Positions 34,293 through 43,195 of a DNA stretch of 64,000 bases are shown piece by piece. Numbering within the stretch: position 1 is the first letter of the stretch; each line of letters starts with the position of its first letter. Position numbers and translations under genes: made by a program. The notes under the pieces are model-generated. The model searched no databases. It saw only the letters and a list, made by a program, of their open reading frames with translations, and was not told the origin of the DNA. The DNA is from Paenibacillus_G elgii_A (GTDB taxonomy: Bacteria > Bacillota > Bacilli > Paenibacillales > NBRC-103111). Location of the stretch: contig JBHJMN010000020.1 in NCBI GenBank assembly GCA_042219835.1, positions 36,396 to 100,395 on the forward strand, given 5' to 3'.

Positions 34293-35801
34293 ATGGGATA
34301 TCGCGAACAATGGATGGAGACCGAAGGAACGACGTTTCCCGGTAAAACGTATACGGAGGTTGTGCTGGAGCCGGCTTTTAACGAAGCCAAGACCCATTTG
34401 CTAGGCCCGATGATGGCCATCAACAAGGCTCATCTGATTATGCTGGAGAAGCAAAAGCTCGTGACGGCGGACGAAGCGAAGCAGATCGCCAAAGCGATCC
34501 GGTCGATCGATCCGGAGGCGCTCCGCCAAGCAAGCTACACGGGGCAGTTCGAGGATTTGTTCTTCCAGGTCGAGCATCAAATGCTGGAGCATGCGGGCGA
34601 TATCGCCGGCAATTTGCATCTGGCGCGGAGCCGCAACGACATGGGCATTTCCATCTACCGGATGGTGCTGCGGGAGAAGCTGATCGTGACGCTGACCTCC
34701 GCGCTGAAGCTCAATGAACAGCTCCTGCTGTTCGCCAGAGACCACGCCGATACGCTGATGATCGGCTACACGCATACGCAGCAGGCTCAGCCGACGACAC
34801 TGGCGCATTATTTTATGGCGGTTGTCGATTCGCTGAACCGGGATATACGCCGGATCATGGCGGCGTACGCGAACTGCAACCGGAGCAGCATGGGGGCGGC
34901 GGCGCTGACGACGTCGGGATTTGCGATCAGCCGGGAGCACATGATGGAGCTGCTTGCCTTCGACGAGCTGATCGACAATTCGTACGACGCGATCGGCGGG
35001 GCCGATTACTTGGGCGAAGTGGCGACGGCCGTGCAGCTTGCGGCGATCAACCTGGGCCGGGTCGTGCAAGACATGCTGCTGTGGTGCACGCAGGAGTTCG
35101 GCACGCTGAAAGTGGCGGCTCCGTACGTGCAGATCAGCTCGATCATGCCGCAGAAGCGCAATCCCGTCTCGTTCGAGCATATGCGCGCTTTGCTGTCGAG
35201 CTGCGTAGGTAATACGAACACGGTGCTGTCGATGATTCACAATACGCCGTTCGGCGACATTGTGGACACCGAGGACGACATGCAGCCTTACGCTTGGCGA
35301 AGCCTTGACATTATGGACAAAATGTACCGTTTGTTCGCCGCCGTCGTCGGTACGATGGAAGTGAACAAAGAGGTGCTGCGCGAACGGACGAAGGGAAGCT
35401 TCGCCACGGTAACGGAGCTGGCGGATACGCTGGTGCGGACGGACAGCTTGTCGTTCAGAAAAGCCCATCATATCGTCAGCGACGTCGTTAAGCTGTCTCT
35501 GGCGCAAGGTCTGGCGGCCAACGAAATTACGCTGTCCATCGTCAACGAAAGCGCGCGCCGCCACATCGGTCGGGATACGTCGCTTACCGAAGAAACGCTG
35601 CGCCAGGCGCTCGATCCCGAGCATTTTGTGGAAATCCGCTCGCTGCCGGGAGGACCGAGTCCGAAGGAAATCAACCGCATGGTCGACCTCCGGATATATC
35701 AGCATCACGCCCATCTGAATTGGCTGGAGCAAGCGAAGGGCAAAATTCAGCGGGCGCAGGAGCATCTGGACCAAGTCATGACGGAGTGGAGTGGTTCCTG
35801 A
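34293..35801 (+). CDS. Argininosuccinate lyase-like enzyme (fumarase/aspartase superfamily)
   Basis: A 502-residue lyase. Superfamily signatures are present: LARSRNDMGISIYRM (C1), GYTHTQQAQPTTLAHYF (C2) and the catalytic serine loop ISSIMPQKRNPVSFEH (C3). These enzymes eliminate fumarate from N-succinyl compounds. No other arginine biosynthesis gene is near, and the chain is longer than usual ArgH (about 460). It is therefore more probably a paralog acting on a succinylated or malyl-type intermediate of this cluster. It overlaps the next gene by one base (TGATG). Confidence 0.85.
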   Translation: MGYREQWMETEGTTFPGKTYTEVVLEPAFNEAKTHLLGPMMAINKAHLIMLEKQKLVTADEAKQIAKAIRSIDPEALRQASYTGQFEDLFFQVEHQMLEHAGDIAGNLHLARSRNDMGISIYRMVLREKLIVTLTSALKLNEQLLLFARDHADTLMIGYTHTQQAQPTTLAHYFMAVVDSLNRDIRRIMAAYANCNRSSMGAAALTTSGFAISREHMMELLAFDELIDNSYDAIGGADYLGEVATAVQLAAINLGRVVQDMLLWCTQEFGTLKVAAPYVQISSIMPQKRNPVSFEHMRALLSSCVGNTNTVLSMIHNTPFGDIVDTEDDMQPYAWRSLDIMDKMYRLFAAVVGTMEVNKEVLRERTKGSFATVTELADTLVRTDSLSFRKAHHIVSDVVKLSLAQGLAANEITLSIVNESARRHIGRDTSLTEETLRQALDPEHFVEIRSLPGGPSPKEINRMVDLRIYQHHAHLNWLEQAKGKIQRAQEHLDQVMTEWSGS

Positions 35802-36793
35802 TGCAAAAACGCAGCATCCCCCTTCTGGCCATTGACGGCGGAGGGACGAAATGCCTTGTCGTCTTCATGGATCGGCAGGGCAACGTGCTCGGGCAAGGAA
35901 AAGGCGGTTCATCCAATTATCAGGGCATCGGGAAAGACGGTGCGATCCACGAACTGGTGTTTGGAATCGGGGAAGCAATCGCAGATTTGCGACAAAAGGA
36001 CGATAGCGGCGTGCCGCAGGCGGAGATCGAGGTGGAGTGCGCCGTGTTCGCCCTTGCGGGGCTGGATACGGAATACGACCGGCGCGTGATTACCGGATTG
36101 GTGCAGGAAGTGCTGGAGCGGCTGCCGATCCGGGTCAAGCATCTGATTGTGGAGAACGACGGCTACGCCGCCTTGCTCGGCGCAACAGGCGGCCAGCCGG
36201 GGATTCTGGCCATTGCCGGCACGGGCTCCATCATCTTCGGGATCAACGAGCAGGGACGGACAGCCAGAGCCGGAGGCTGGGGCCACCGCGTCGGAGACGA
36301 AGGCAGCGGCTACTGGATTGGCAAGCAGGCAGTGATGGCAATTCTCAAGGCCTATGACGGCAGGGAGGAGGGCACCCGGCTTGGCGACTGGGTGCTGCCG
36401 CATTTGGGGATGGACCATGAAGAGGACTTGTTCAACTGGATGTACGGTTCGGACTATTCCGTCGAGAAATTGAGCGAGCTTACCCGCGTCGTGGGGCAGG
36501 CCGCTTCGGCGGGGGATCAGGAAGCGCAGCGGATTCTTGAGGCGGCGGCTCACGAGCTGTTCATCGGCGTCGCCGCGGTGATAAGGCACTTGTCGTTCCT
36601 AGACAAACCTTTTACAATGATATTACAGGGCGGCGTGCTGCAGAACGAAGGACACGTCCGGGAACTGCTGATGCGCAAAATCCAAGCGTACGCCCCGCAG
36701 GTACAACCGGACGAGGCCCGGAAGGAGCCGATTTACGGCGTAACGGCCATGGGGCTTGCTTATTTGCAAGCGCAGACGCCCGCGGAAGCGTAG
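35801..36793 (+). CDS. BadF/BadG-family N-acetylhexosamine kinase
   Basis: A 330-residue ASKHA kinase: LLAIDGGGTKCLVVF phosphate loop at residues 7-21, IAGTGSIIFGIN, and GGWGHRVGDEGSGYWIGKQA, as in GlcNAc kinases. The start is ATG 35801, which shares a base with the preceding stop; the frame open to 35720 overlaps the lyase. It is a second member of the family found in the cell-wall salvage locus, here probably phosphorylating the sugar freed by the deacetylases and lyase. Confidence 0.88.
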   Translation: MQKRSIPLLAIDGGGTKCLVVFMDRQGNVLGQGKGGSSNYQGIGKDGAIHELVFGIGEAIADLRQKDDSGVPQAEIEVECAVFALAGLDTEYDRRVITGLVQEVLERLPIRVKHLIVENDGYAALLGATGGQPGILAIAGTGSIIFGINEQGRTARAGGWGHRVGDEGSGYWIGKQAVMAILKAYDGREEGTRLGDWVLPHLGMDHEEDLFNWMYGSDYSVEKLSELTRVVGQAASAGDQEAQRILEAAAHELFIGVAAVIRHLSFLDKPFTMILQGGVLQNEGHVRELLMRKIQAYAPQVQPDEARKEPIYGVTAMGLAYLQAQTPAEA

Positions 36794-36824
36794 CACGATA
36801 CGAACAACAGGAGGCTGAAGGGGA

Positions 36825-37574
36825 ATGAAGAAAAGATGGTTATTCGTTTTCGCCCATCCCGACGACGAATCCTTTGCAGCCGGAGGGACGATCGCCAAGC
36901 TCAGCAGCACGGGCCACGAGGTGGTTCTGGCGTGCGCCACATCGGGATGCAAGGGCAAGTCGGGCGAGTTTCAATTTGCCACCCGCGAAGAGCTGGCCCG
37001 GCACCGGGAAGAGGAGCTGCGCAGCGCGTGCTCGGTGCTCGGCGTATCCGAGCTGATTCTGTACTGTTATCCGGACGGCGAACTAAAGTCGCTTGACCCG
37101 GAAGCGTTGGCGGAGCGGATTCGCGCGACGATTGTGGAGCTGAAGCCGGATGCGATTCTGACGTTCCCGCCGGACGGGGTCACAGGGCATCCCGACCATA
37201 TCGCGATTTCCCAAGCGACGGAGAAGGCGGTCGCGCTGGCGGAAGCAGAGTATCCGGAGGGGCGGCGGCCATCTTTTTACTACACCTCGATTCCCCATTA
37301 TTACGACCACTGTCAGGATTCGGGGCCGAAGCATACGTGCGCGATTACGGCGCGCGTCGATATTAGCGACTTTCGTGTGCACAAGGGGCGGGCTTTGCAG
37401 GCTTACCGGAGCCAGGTTTACTCGGTAAACCGCGCCTATCCCGGCGTGATGGAAGACGACTTCACGGTGATCCGAAACTACGAATATTACACCTTGGTTC
37501 GCGCCAACGGTCAGCAGGTCCAAGAGATGACGGAGACGGCTTTGAACGAGCTGCCGACAATGGATTTGAACTAG
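36825..37574 (+). CDS. Cytosolic PIG-L/BshB-like deacetylase
   Basis: A 249-residue zinc deacetylase without a signal peptide. Metal motifs are FAHPDDESFAAGGTI near the N terminus and VTGHPDHIAIS at about residue 123. It resembles BshB, which deacetylates GlcNAc-malate in bacillithiol synthesis, and mycothiol-type MshB/Mca. It is the last gene of the operon and is followed by a strong terminator. With the secreted PIG-L enzyme at the other end, the cluster has one deacetylase on each side of the membrane. Confidence 0.9.
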   Translation: MKKRWLFVFAHPDDESFAAGGTIAKLSSTGHEVVLACATSGCKGKSGEFQFATREELARHREEELRSACSVLGVSELILYCYPDGELKSLDPEALAERIRATIVELKPDAILTFPPDGVTGHPDHIAISQATEKAVALAEAEYPEGRRPSFYYTSIPHYYDHCQDSGPKHTCAITARVDISDFRVHKGRALQAYRSQVYSVNRAYPGVMEDDFTVIRNYEYYTLVRANGQQVQEMTETALNELPTMDLN

Positions 37575-37616
37575 CGGGCAGCGACAAACTGAATAGACGG
37601 ATTCCCGAATTTGTTC

Positions 37617-37647
37617 CTGCCGTTCCTTTGCGAGCGGCAGTTTTTTT
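37617..37647 (+). terminator. Intrinsic terminator after the deacetylase operon
   Basis: CTGCCG (37617-37622) and CGGCAG (37635-37640) are followed directly by seven Ts. It ends the long ROK-led operon nine bases before the next promoter. Confidence 0.9.
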
Positions 37648-37655
37648 GTGCGGTC

Positions 37656-37683
37656 TTGACAAATGAATCGAAAATGTCATAAT
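37656..37683 (+). promoter_or_regulatory. Promoter/operator of the NrtR-type gene
   Basis: TTGACA (37656-37661) and CATAAT (37678-37683) with a 16 bp spacer. TGACAAAT and AAATGTCA form an inverted repeat across the spacer. The same blocks recur at 52123-52159 upstream of the NAD salvage genes, marking a shared operator. Confidence 0.7.
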
Positions 37684-37721
37684 GATATTATTGAATGAGA
37701 AGTAAAAGGAGGAGGCGCGGC

Positions 37722-38492
37722 ATGACCATGGAAAACGGTTCGAACTATACGGCAAGCAAATACCGGACGCCGGACGGGGCGCCGGCGGATATCGTCATCT
37801 TTACCATTACGTCCGAGCCGCAGCCGACGGCGACGAAATCGTTGCCCAAGCGGGAGCTGCAGGTGCTGCTCATCAAGCGGAAGGTGTGGCCGTACAAGGG
37901 CATGTGGGCGCTGCCCGGAGGCTTCTCCCGGGAGACGGAGTCGATGCACGAGACCGCGAGGCGCGAGCTGCGGGAGGAGACCGGCGTGGATGGCGTTCAC
38001 ATGGAATATTTCAACGTATACAGCGACCCGGGCCGGGACCCGCGGGGGTGGATTATCTCCCATGCGTTCTTCGCGCTTGTGCATGAAAACTATTTAGCCG
38101 CGCGGGCCGCTGCCGACGATGCGGCGGAGGTGGCGCTGTTCCCGGTATCTGAAGCGCTTTCCCGGCTGGAGCTGGCCTTCGACCACAGGCGGATTCTCTC
38201 GGATGCGCTGGAGCGGGTCAGACAGAGTATGCTGGTCACCCCGATTGCCGGAGAGTTTCTGCCGGACGAATTCACGCTGGGCGAGCTGTATCAGGTGATC
38301 CGGACGGTGGTGCCGGATTTTGAGGAAGCGAATTTCATCCGCAAGATGAAATCGACCCAGAGCCGCAGCGGGGTATTGGAGGAAATCCGGGACGCGCGCG
38401 GGGAACCGAAAAAATCGAACCGTTACTCGCAGCGCGCCGCACAGCTGTACCGTTTTACCGGCAATTTGCCGAAGCTGTCATTGTACAGCTAA
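37722..38492 (+). CDS. nrtR: NrtR-type Nudix regulator of NAD metabolism
   Basis: A 256-residue protein with an N-terminal Nudix fold and a C-terminal winged helix, the NrtR plan. The Nudix box reads GGFSRETESMHETARRELRE then ETGV, close to catalytic consensus, so residual ADP-ribose hydrolysis is possible. The C-terminal part (FLPDEFTLGELYQVIRTVV, ANFIRKMK, QLYRFTG) matches the NrtR DNA-binding domain. The start is ATG 37722 behind AAAGGAGGAGG. NrtR proteins bind ADP-ribose and control NAD synthesis and salvage. The pnuC-nadR-ADP-ribosylglycohydrolase operon 14 kb away carries the same operator. Confidence 0.85.
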   Translation: MTMENGSNYTASKYRTPDGAPADIVIFTITSEPQPTATKSLPKRELQVLLIKRKVWPYKGMWALPGGFSRETESMHETARRELREETGVDGVHMEYFNVYSDPGRDPRGWIISHAFFALVHENYLAARAAADDAAEVALFPVSEALSRLELAFDHRRILSDALERVRQSMLVTPIAGEFLPDEFTLGELYQVIRTVVPDFEEANFIRKMKSTQSRSGVLEEIRDARGEPKKSNRYSQRAAQLYRFTGNLPKLSLYS

Positions 38493-38503
38493 TTTTCTAC
38501 ATT

Positions 38504-39910
38504 TTATTTCCCAGAAATTACCGTAACCGTGCCTAACGCATACCGTCCGTCGGCCCGTCTGCCGTCAATCGCAAAATCAACCCCCGGTTTTCCGGTTTCC
38601 GGGTCCAAAATAGCCGCATTGACGGTATATTCTCCCGGCTTCAGTCCGCTTGGAATCGGGAGCTTGTCCGATACTTGCCGCTCTCCAGGCAGCCATTGGC
38701 GAATATCGGCTTCGCTTGTTGCCTTGGCGACAATCACGCCATTGCCGTCGGCCAACGACAGCTCGAATGGCCAGGAGAAATAAAACGGAGCTACCCCCCG
38801 ATTCACGACGCTAATCGTGACATTCAAGCGGTCGCCGGCCTTCGCTTCCTTCTCGTGCGATGCTTTGGCAATGACGAACCGATACCCGATCGTTTTGAGA
38901 AACCGGTCGATATTGGACTGTAAAGGGCCGCCTGGTTTTTCGCGGGCAGGCGCGTTGGGCCCCATCATGGAAACGTGGGTCAAACTCGCTTGCCGCAGCG
39001 TTTCCTCAATGGAAGAATCGCCCATGTATTTTTTTTCGCTCGCAAACTCCCCGCCGCTCGGCGCCTTCGTCCAAAAGTCGGGCATGGCCGGCTCCTTTTC
39101 CCCGGTAAGCCAAGAAGTATAGCCTTCTGTGTACCAGCGCAAGAACCCGTCGACGGTCGACTCCCGCTTGCCGAAGGCGTCGTTGAACAGACCCATCCCA
39201 TTCTTCAGAGCGATCTCATGCGGCCGACGCATCATCAGATGCTTATTGGTGAAATAGCGGACGTAATGTCCTGCATATTGATCGGAAATGGGTTCCTTCG
39301 GAAACGGTATGCGTACTTCATCGTCGTTGCGGGTATGCCATTCTCCCCAGTGGCCGATGCTGCCGAGCTGTACAAAAGCAATCTGCGGGTCGTTGTTATA
39401 ACGCTCCGACAGAGCCCGAATCAAACGCTCGTGATTTTCGATAAGCACAGGGCTGGTATAATCGGGACTAAATCCTTTGCCGTAGTCCGTATCGTACCAT
39501 TCCCCGCTTTTCCCGATCTCCTCGTACAACCAGTCGGGAATATCCATGTGGCTGGTTTCTCTCGGATAATCGAGCACCACCCGCATCACGAGCTTGACCC
39601 CTCTTTCTTTCCATAAGCGGAAATTGAACTTTTTCTCGATGGCGTCAAAGGCGTATTTTCCTTTGTCGGGCTCAAGCTCGCGCCAAGTGAGATTGGCGTG
39701 CGCAAGCCGGAAAGGCTGCTTGGCATCGTCGTATTTGGCGTCAACAACAAAACCCATGTACGGATTGGCCAGCACCTGATCGGTCTCAGCCGGCATATAG
39801 GCGACGCGATCCGTCGTCCTTCCTGCCGAAATGTACCGGTAACCAAACAGGCTGGTCAAGCCCGCGACAAGACATATAACCGCAATCATAGTCAAACGGC
39901 GACGCCGCAT
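38504..39910 (-). CDS. Secreted DUF4832-type protein, glycosidase-like
   Basis: A 468-residue protein with an N-terminal membrane or signal helix (LTMIAVICLVAGLTSLFGYR). A TIM-barrel-like part follows (VVDAKYDDAKQPFRLAHANL, FVQLGSIGHWGEWH) with acidic residues placed as in glycoside hydrolases. A C-terminal beta-sandwich (about 360-468) ends in LGTVTVISGK. The pattern fits DUF4874/DUF4832 proteins often found near polysaccharide genes. The start is ATG 39910 after AGGAGGGG. It diverges from the Pel operon, so it might act on Pel or another matrix glycan; this is inference. Confidence 0.7.
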   Translation of the reverse strand: MRRRRLTMIAVICLVAGLTSLFGYRYISAGRTTDRVAYMPAETDQVLANPYMGFVVDAKYDDAKQPFRLAHANLTWRELEPDKGKYAFDAIEKKFNFRLWKERGVKLVMRVVLDYPRETSHMDIPDWLYEEIGKSGEWYDTDYGKGFSPDYTSPVLIENHERLIRALSERYNNDPQIAFVQLGSIGHWGEWHTRNDDEVRIPFPKEPISDQYAGHYVRYFTNKHLMMRRPHEIALKNGMGLFNDAFGKRESTVDGFLRWYTEGYTSWLTGEKEPAMPDFWTKAPSGGEFASEKKYMGDSSIEETLRQASLTHVSMMGPNAPAREKPGGPLQSNIDRFLKTIGYRFVIAKASHEKEAKAGDRLNVTISVVNRGVAPFYFSWPFELSLADGNGVIVAKATSEADIRQWLPGERQVSDKLPIPSGLKPGEYTVNAAILDPETGKPGVDFAIDGRRADGRYALGTVTVISGK

Positions 39911-40048
39911 GCAAATCCCCTCCTGCTTAACATGTAATATATCAAAACACAAAAAATCTTACAATCAATAGATCAAAACTCCTATTCATGTGGTAGAATA
40001 ATGTCGTTATACATAATTAATTGTCGAAAAATGATGTTTAATCTCGTG

Positions 40049-40086
40049 TTTTGTTCAGATTTTGTTCAGATTCATTACGATATAAT
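40049..40086 (+). promoter_or_regulatory. Pel operon promoter with 11 bp tandem repeat
   Basis: TTTTGTTCAGA occurs twice without a gap (40049-40059, 40060-40070), followed ten bases later by a perfect TATAAT (40081-40086). There is no good -35 box. An 11 bp direct repeat at that position is the arrangement used by OmpR/PhoB-type response regulators as activators. Confidence 0.6.
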
Positions 40087-40127
40087 GACTTTTGCTGCGT
40101 ATAGAAAAGTCAGTCACGGAGGAAATC

Positions 40128-42293
40128 ATGCAAGTATTAATTACGGGCGGTTACGGTTTTATCGGTTCTTTTGTCGCGGACCGATTTCACAAGGAAGGAT
40201 ACGGGGTAACCATTATCGATAACCTATCCACCGGCGACAAGCGAAATATCGATTTTAAGCACAAAGCCTTTTCCTTGTCTGTGGAGGATAGCAATTGCGA
40301 AGAAATATTCCGCAGTTACCGATTCGATGTCGTCGTTCATTTGGCAGCTCAGGTGGACGTCGGCACATCCATGATTAACCCGCGGCTCGACGCCCAATCG
40401 AATGTACTCGGCCTGTCCAACATGCTATCGCTAGCCCAAAAATACGGCGTTCCCAAATTTATTTTCGCTTCTTCCGCAGCCGTTTACGGTGCGCTTGACC
40501 AGATCCCGCTTCAGGAATCTTCGCCTTGCGATCCCATCTCCCCTTACGGAATCAACAAGTGGATCGGAGAAACGTATTGCCGGAAGTGGGGGGAATTATA
40601 CGGGCTTGAAACGCTGTGCTTCCGCTTCTCCAACGTATACGGACCCCGGCAGGGCAGCAACGGAGAAGGCGGAGTCATTTCCTTGTTTATGGAGGGGTTG
40701 ATCGAAGGGAAGGACTTGTCCGTTTACGGAGACGGCGGTCAGACGCGGGATTTTATTTATGTCGAGGATGTGGCGGATGCCATTTATCGCTCGTCGCTCT
40801 CGACGCTGACCGGCGTTTACAACTTGTCCACGTATACGGAAAGCAGTGTCAACAACCTGATCGATGCGCTTCGCGGCATCCACGGCTCGGCGTCCGCCAT
40901 CTACAAGGATAAGCGCCCCGGCGACATTTACCGTTCCGTGCTGGACAATGCGAAAATCATGCGGGATTTGGATTGGGCGCCAAAGTATGCTTTGGAAGAA
41001 GGCCTGCGCAAAACGTACGAATGGTTTCTGCATCAAAAGCCGCGTGCGGAGAAGGCGGAAGCGAAGGTCGAGGAGAGCCCTTCGGCAATCTCGGTTTTTT
41101 TCAAAAAGGCGATGCCTTATTTGGAAAATGCGCTGGCCTTTGCGCTGACAGCCTGGTTAACCTTAACCCTGGAAGACGAACTGTACGGATTTATCGACTT
41201 GCGGCTGATTTATATCCTTATTCTCGGGATGATCTACGGCAACCGGCAATCGATCCTCGCGGTTCTCCTATCCGTTTCGTTGTACGTTTACCAGCAGCTT
41301 CATAACGGACGCGAGTTTATTGCGCTGTTTTACGATACGGAGTTCTTCTTTCATATTGCCGTTTACTTGTTCGTCGGGCTGGTGGTAGGATACTCGATTG
41401 AGCGCAAAAACAACGCCATTCAAGACAGGGAACGGCAGACAGAAGCTTTAGGCGAAAGGTATGCGTTTCTGACCGAGGTCTACAACGAGACCCGTCTTGT
41501 TAAGGAGGAGCTGCAGCGGCAAATTATGACCAACGGCGACAGCTTCGGGAAAATATACTCGGTAACCAAAGAGCTGGAAAGTTTGGAGCCGGAGAAGATC
41601 CTTACTTCCACGGTGAGCGTGGTTGAATCGATCATGAAGTCGCAAACGGTAACGATTTATATGACCAATAAGGATAAAAGCTTTTTAAGGCTTATGGCTC
41701 AGTCTCATACGAGCGGCTTCGAAGCGCCCAAATCGGTCAAAGTGGAAGAAACTTCTTACTTGCGGCAGGTGGTTTATGACAAAAAGCCGTTTATTAATAA
41801 AGAGCTGTTCATCGCTGCTCCGCTTCTCGCCGCTCCGGTGCTCCGCCATGGGGAAGTGATTGCCGTGATTTCCGTGCAAAGGATGGAGTTCGAGCATTTC
41901 ACGTTATACTACCAGAACTTGTTCAAGGTCATTGTGGATTTGATTTCCTCCGCATTGTCCCGCGCGCTCTCGTATGTAGAGGCCACAAGCGATCAAAGGT
42001 TTATCGAAGGAACGCCTGTTCTGAAAGCCGAGGTGTTCTCCGATATTTTGGACAGCAAGAAAGCTGCCCGTGCGAAGCATGGCGTCGAGTTCGTGCTGTT
42101 AACCGCAGGCAAGGCCGACGGGGAACTGCCGTATCTAATTGCACGATTGCTTCGGGAAACCGACTATATTGGCCTGGGGACAAGCGGGCAGCTGCTCGTT
42201 CTGCTAACCAACTCTAACCTGGAAGAAGCGGCGGTCGTTCTGCAGCGGTTTGAAAAAGCCGGCATTTCGTTACGTGTCGCGGAAGAGGATTAA
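40128..42293 (+). CDS. pelD: Fusion of NAD-dependent sugar epimerase and PelD c-di-GMP receptor
   Basis: A 721-residue protein. Residues 1-305 form an extended SDR nucleotide-sugar epimerase (VLITGGYGFIGSFVADRF; active YGINK; similar in role to PelX, which makes UDP-GalNAc). Residues about 320-427 hold several membrane helices, 450-610 a GAF domain and 620-721 a degenerate GGDEF domain. In the last, RETD (Arg676-Asp679) matches the RxxD inhibitory site through which PelD binds c-di-GMP, while the GGDEF catalytic signature is missing. The start is ATG 40128 after GGAGG. It is the first gene of the operon. Fusion of the precursor enzyme to the receptor is unusual. Confidence 0.88.
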   Translation: MQVLITGGYGFIGSFVADRFHKEGYGVTIIDNLSTGDKRNIDFKHKAFSLSVEDSNCEEIFRSYRFDVVVHLAAQVDVGTSMINPRLDAQSNVLGLSNMLSLAQKYGVPKFIFASSAAVYGALDQIPLQESSPCDPISPYGINKWIGETYCRKWGELYGLETLCFRFSNVYGPRQGSNGEGGVISLFMEGLIEGKDLSVYGDGGQTRDFIYVEDVADAIYRSSLSTLTGVYNLSTYTESSVNNLIDALRGIHGSASAIYKDKRPGDIYRSVLDNAKIMRDLDWAPKYALEEGLRKTYEWFLHQKPRAEKAEAKVEESPSAISVFFKKAMPYLENALAFALTAWLTLTLEDELYGFIDLRLIYILILGMIYGNRQSILAVLLSVSLYVYQQLHNGREFIALFYDTEFFFHIAVYLFVGLVVGYSIERKNNAIQDRERQTEALGERYAFLTEVYNETRLVKEELQRQIMTNGDSFGKIYSVTKELESLEPEKILTSTVSVVESIMKSQTVTIYMTNKDKSFLRLMAQSHTSGFEAPKSVKVEETSYLRQVVYDKKPFINKELFIAAPLLAAPVLRHGEVIAVISVQRMEFEHFTLYYQNLFKVIVDLISSALSRALSYVEATSDQRFIEGTPVLKAEVFSDILDSKKAARAKHGVEFVLLTAGKADGELPYLIARLLRETDYIGLGTSGQLLVLLTNSNLEEAAVVLQRFEKAGISLRVAEED

Positions 42294-42297
42294 CGTT

Positions 42298-43194
42298 ATG
42301 TTTGAGTGGATATGGCTGCTGTACATCGTCATTAGCGGTGCGATCCTCGGCATCCGGTACGGAAAGGACAGGCGCGAATGGTGGATTCGTTTCAGCCTTG
42401 CGGCGAGCTTGCCGATCATCGGGTTTTGGGTGCCGGCGTTATGGGCGAAGCGATCAAGGGCATCGGATGACGCGACCGGACAGTTTGCCGAGCTGAATCT
42501 CATTGTGCAAGAGGATACGAGCCTGACTGGCAGCGTGCTTCGCAGGCTGGAAACGGAGAAGGAAATGAATGTGGTGCCGCTGGAGGAAGCGCTGCTCATC
42601 AACGATCTGACGACCAGACGGAAGGTGGTCATCGATTTGCTGAAGCAGGATTCCTTGCAGTACCTTGAGGTGCTGCGGATGGCGGTCAACAACGAAGATA
42701 CGGAAACGTCCCATTATGCTGTCAGCGCGATTGTGGAAGTCAAACGAAAGCTGATGCTGACGATGCAGGAGCTTTCGGTCAAATACGAGGAAAACAAGAA
42801 CGATCCGTATCTGCTGCGCTCCTATGCCGATGTCCTCCGGGGATTTATGCGCAGCGGTTTTCTTGATGAACGAACCTTGACGATGCATATTCGCACGTAC
42901 ATATCGGTATTGGATCGCTTAATCAAGCTTGAGCCCGCATCCGCAGACGCCTACGTGGAGAAGCTCAATGCCGAACTGGAGCTGAACGATTATCCCGCAG
43001 CGGAACACACGGCCCGACAATATCTCGAACAGTTCCCACTCTATGAAGAGGCCTACCTGGCATTGATGAAGGTCTTTTTTTCCGTAGGTTCCTCCGAACA
43101 ATTGAAAAGGACGCTTGAATCGTTGAAGCAATCCTCGATCCGCTTGTCGAATCAAGGAATCATCATGGTGAGATTTTGGTCGGAAGGAGCGTAA
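42298..43194 (+). CDS. pelE: PelE-like membrane/TPR protein of Pel synthesis
   Basis: A 298-residue protein with two N-terminal membrane helices (WIWLLYIVISGAILGI; FSLAASLPIIGFWVPALW) and a long helical repeat region resembling TPRs (EPASADAYVEKLNAELELND, YPAAEHTARQYLEQFPLYEE). This is the plan of PelE, which ties PelD to the synthase. The start is ATG 42298, five bases after the pelD stop. Identification rests on position and architecture. Confidence 0.78.
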   Translation: MFEWIWLLYIVISGAILGIRYGKDRREWWIRFSLAASLPIIGFWVPALWAKRSRASDDATGQFAELNLIVQEDTSLTGSVLRRLETEKEMNVVPLEEALLINDLTTRRKVVIDLLKQDSLQYLEVLRMAVNNEDTETSHYAVSAIVEVKRKLMLTMQELSVKYEENKNDPYLLRSYADVLRGFMRSGFLDERTLTMHIRTYISVLDRLIKLEPASADAYVEKLNAELELNDYPAAEHTARQYLEQFPLYEEAYLALMKVFFSVGSSEQLKRTLESLKQSSIRLSNQGIIMVRFWSEGA

Positions 43195-43195
43195 G

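Noticed and set aside
34401..35774. 457-codon minus-strand frame
   Set aside because: Antisense to the ArgH-like gene, whose catalytic blocks are clear.
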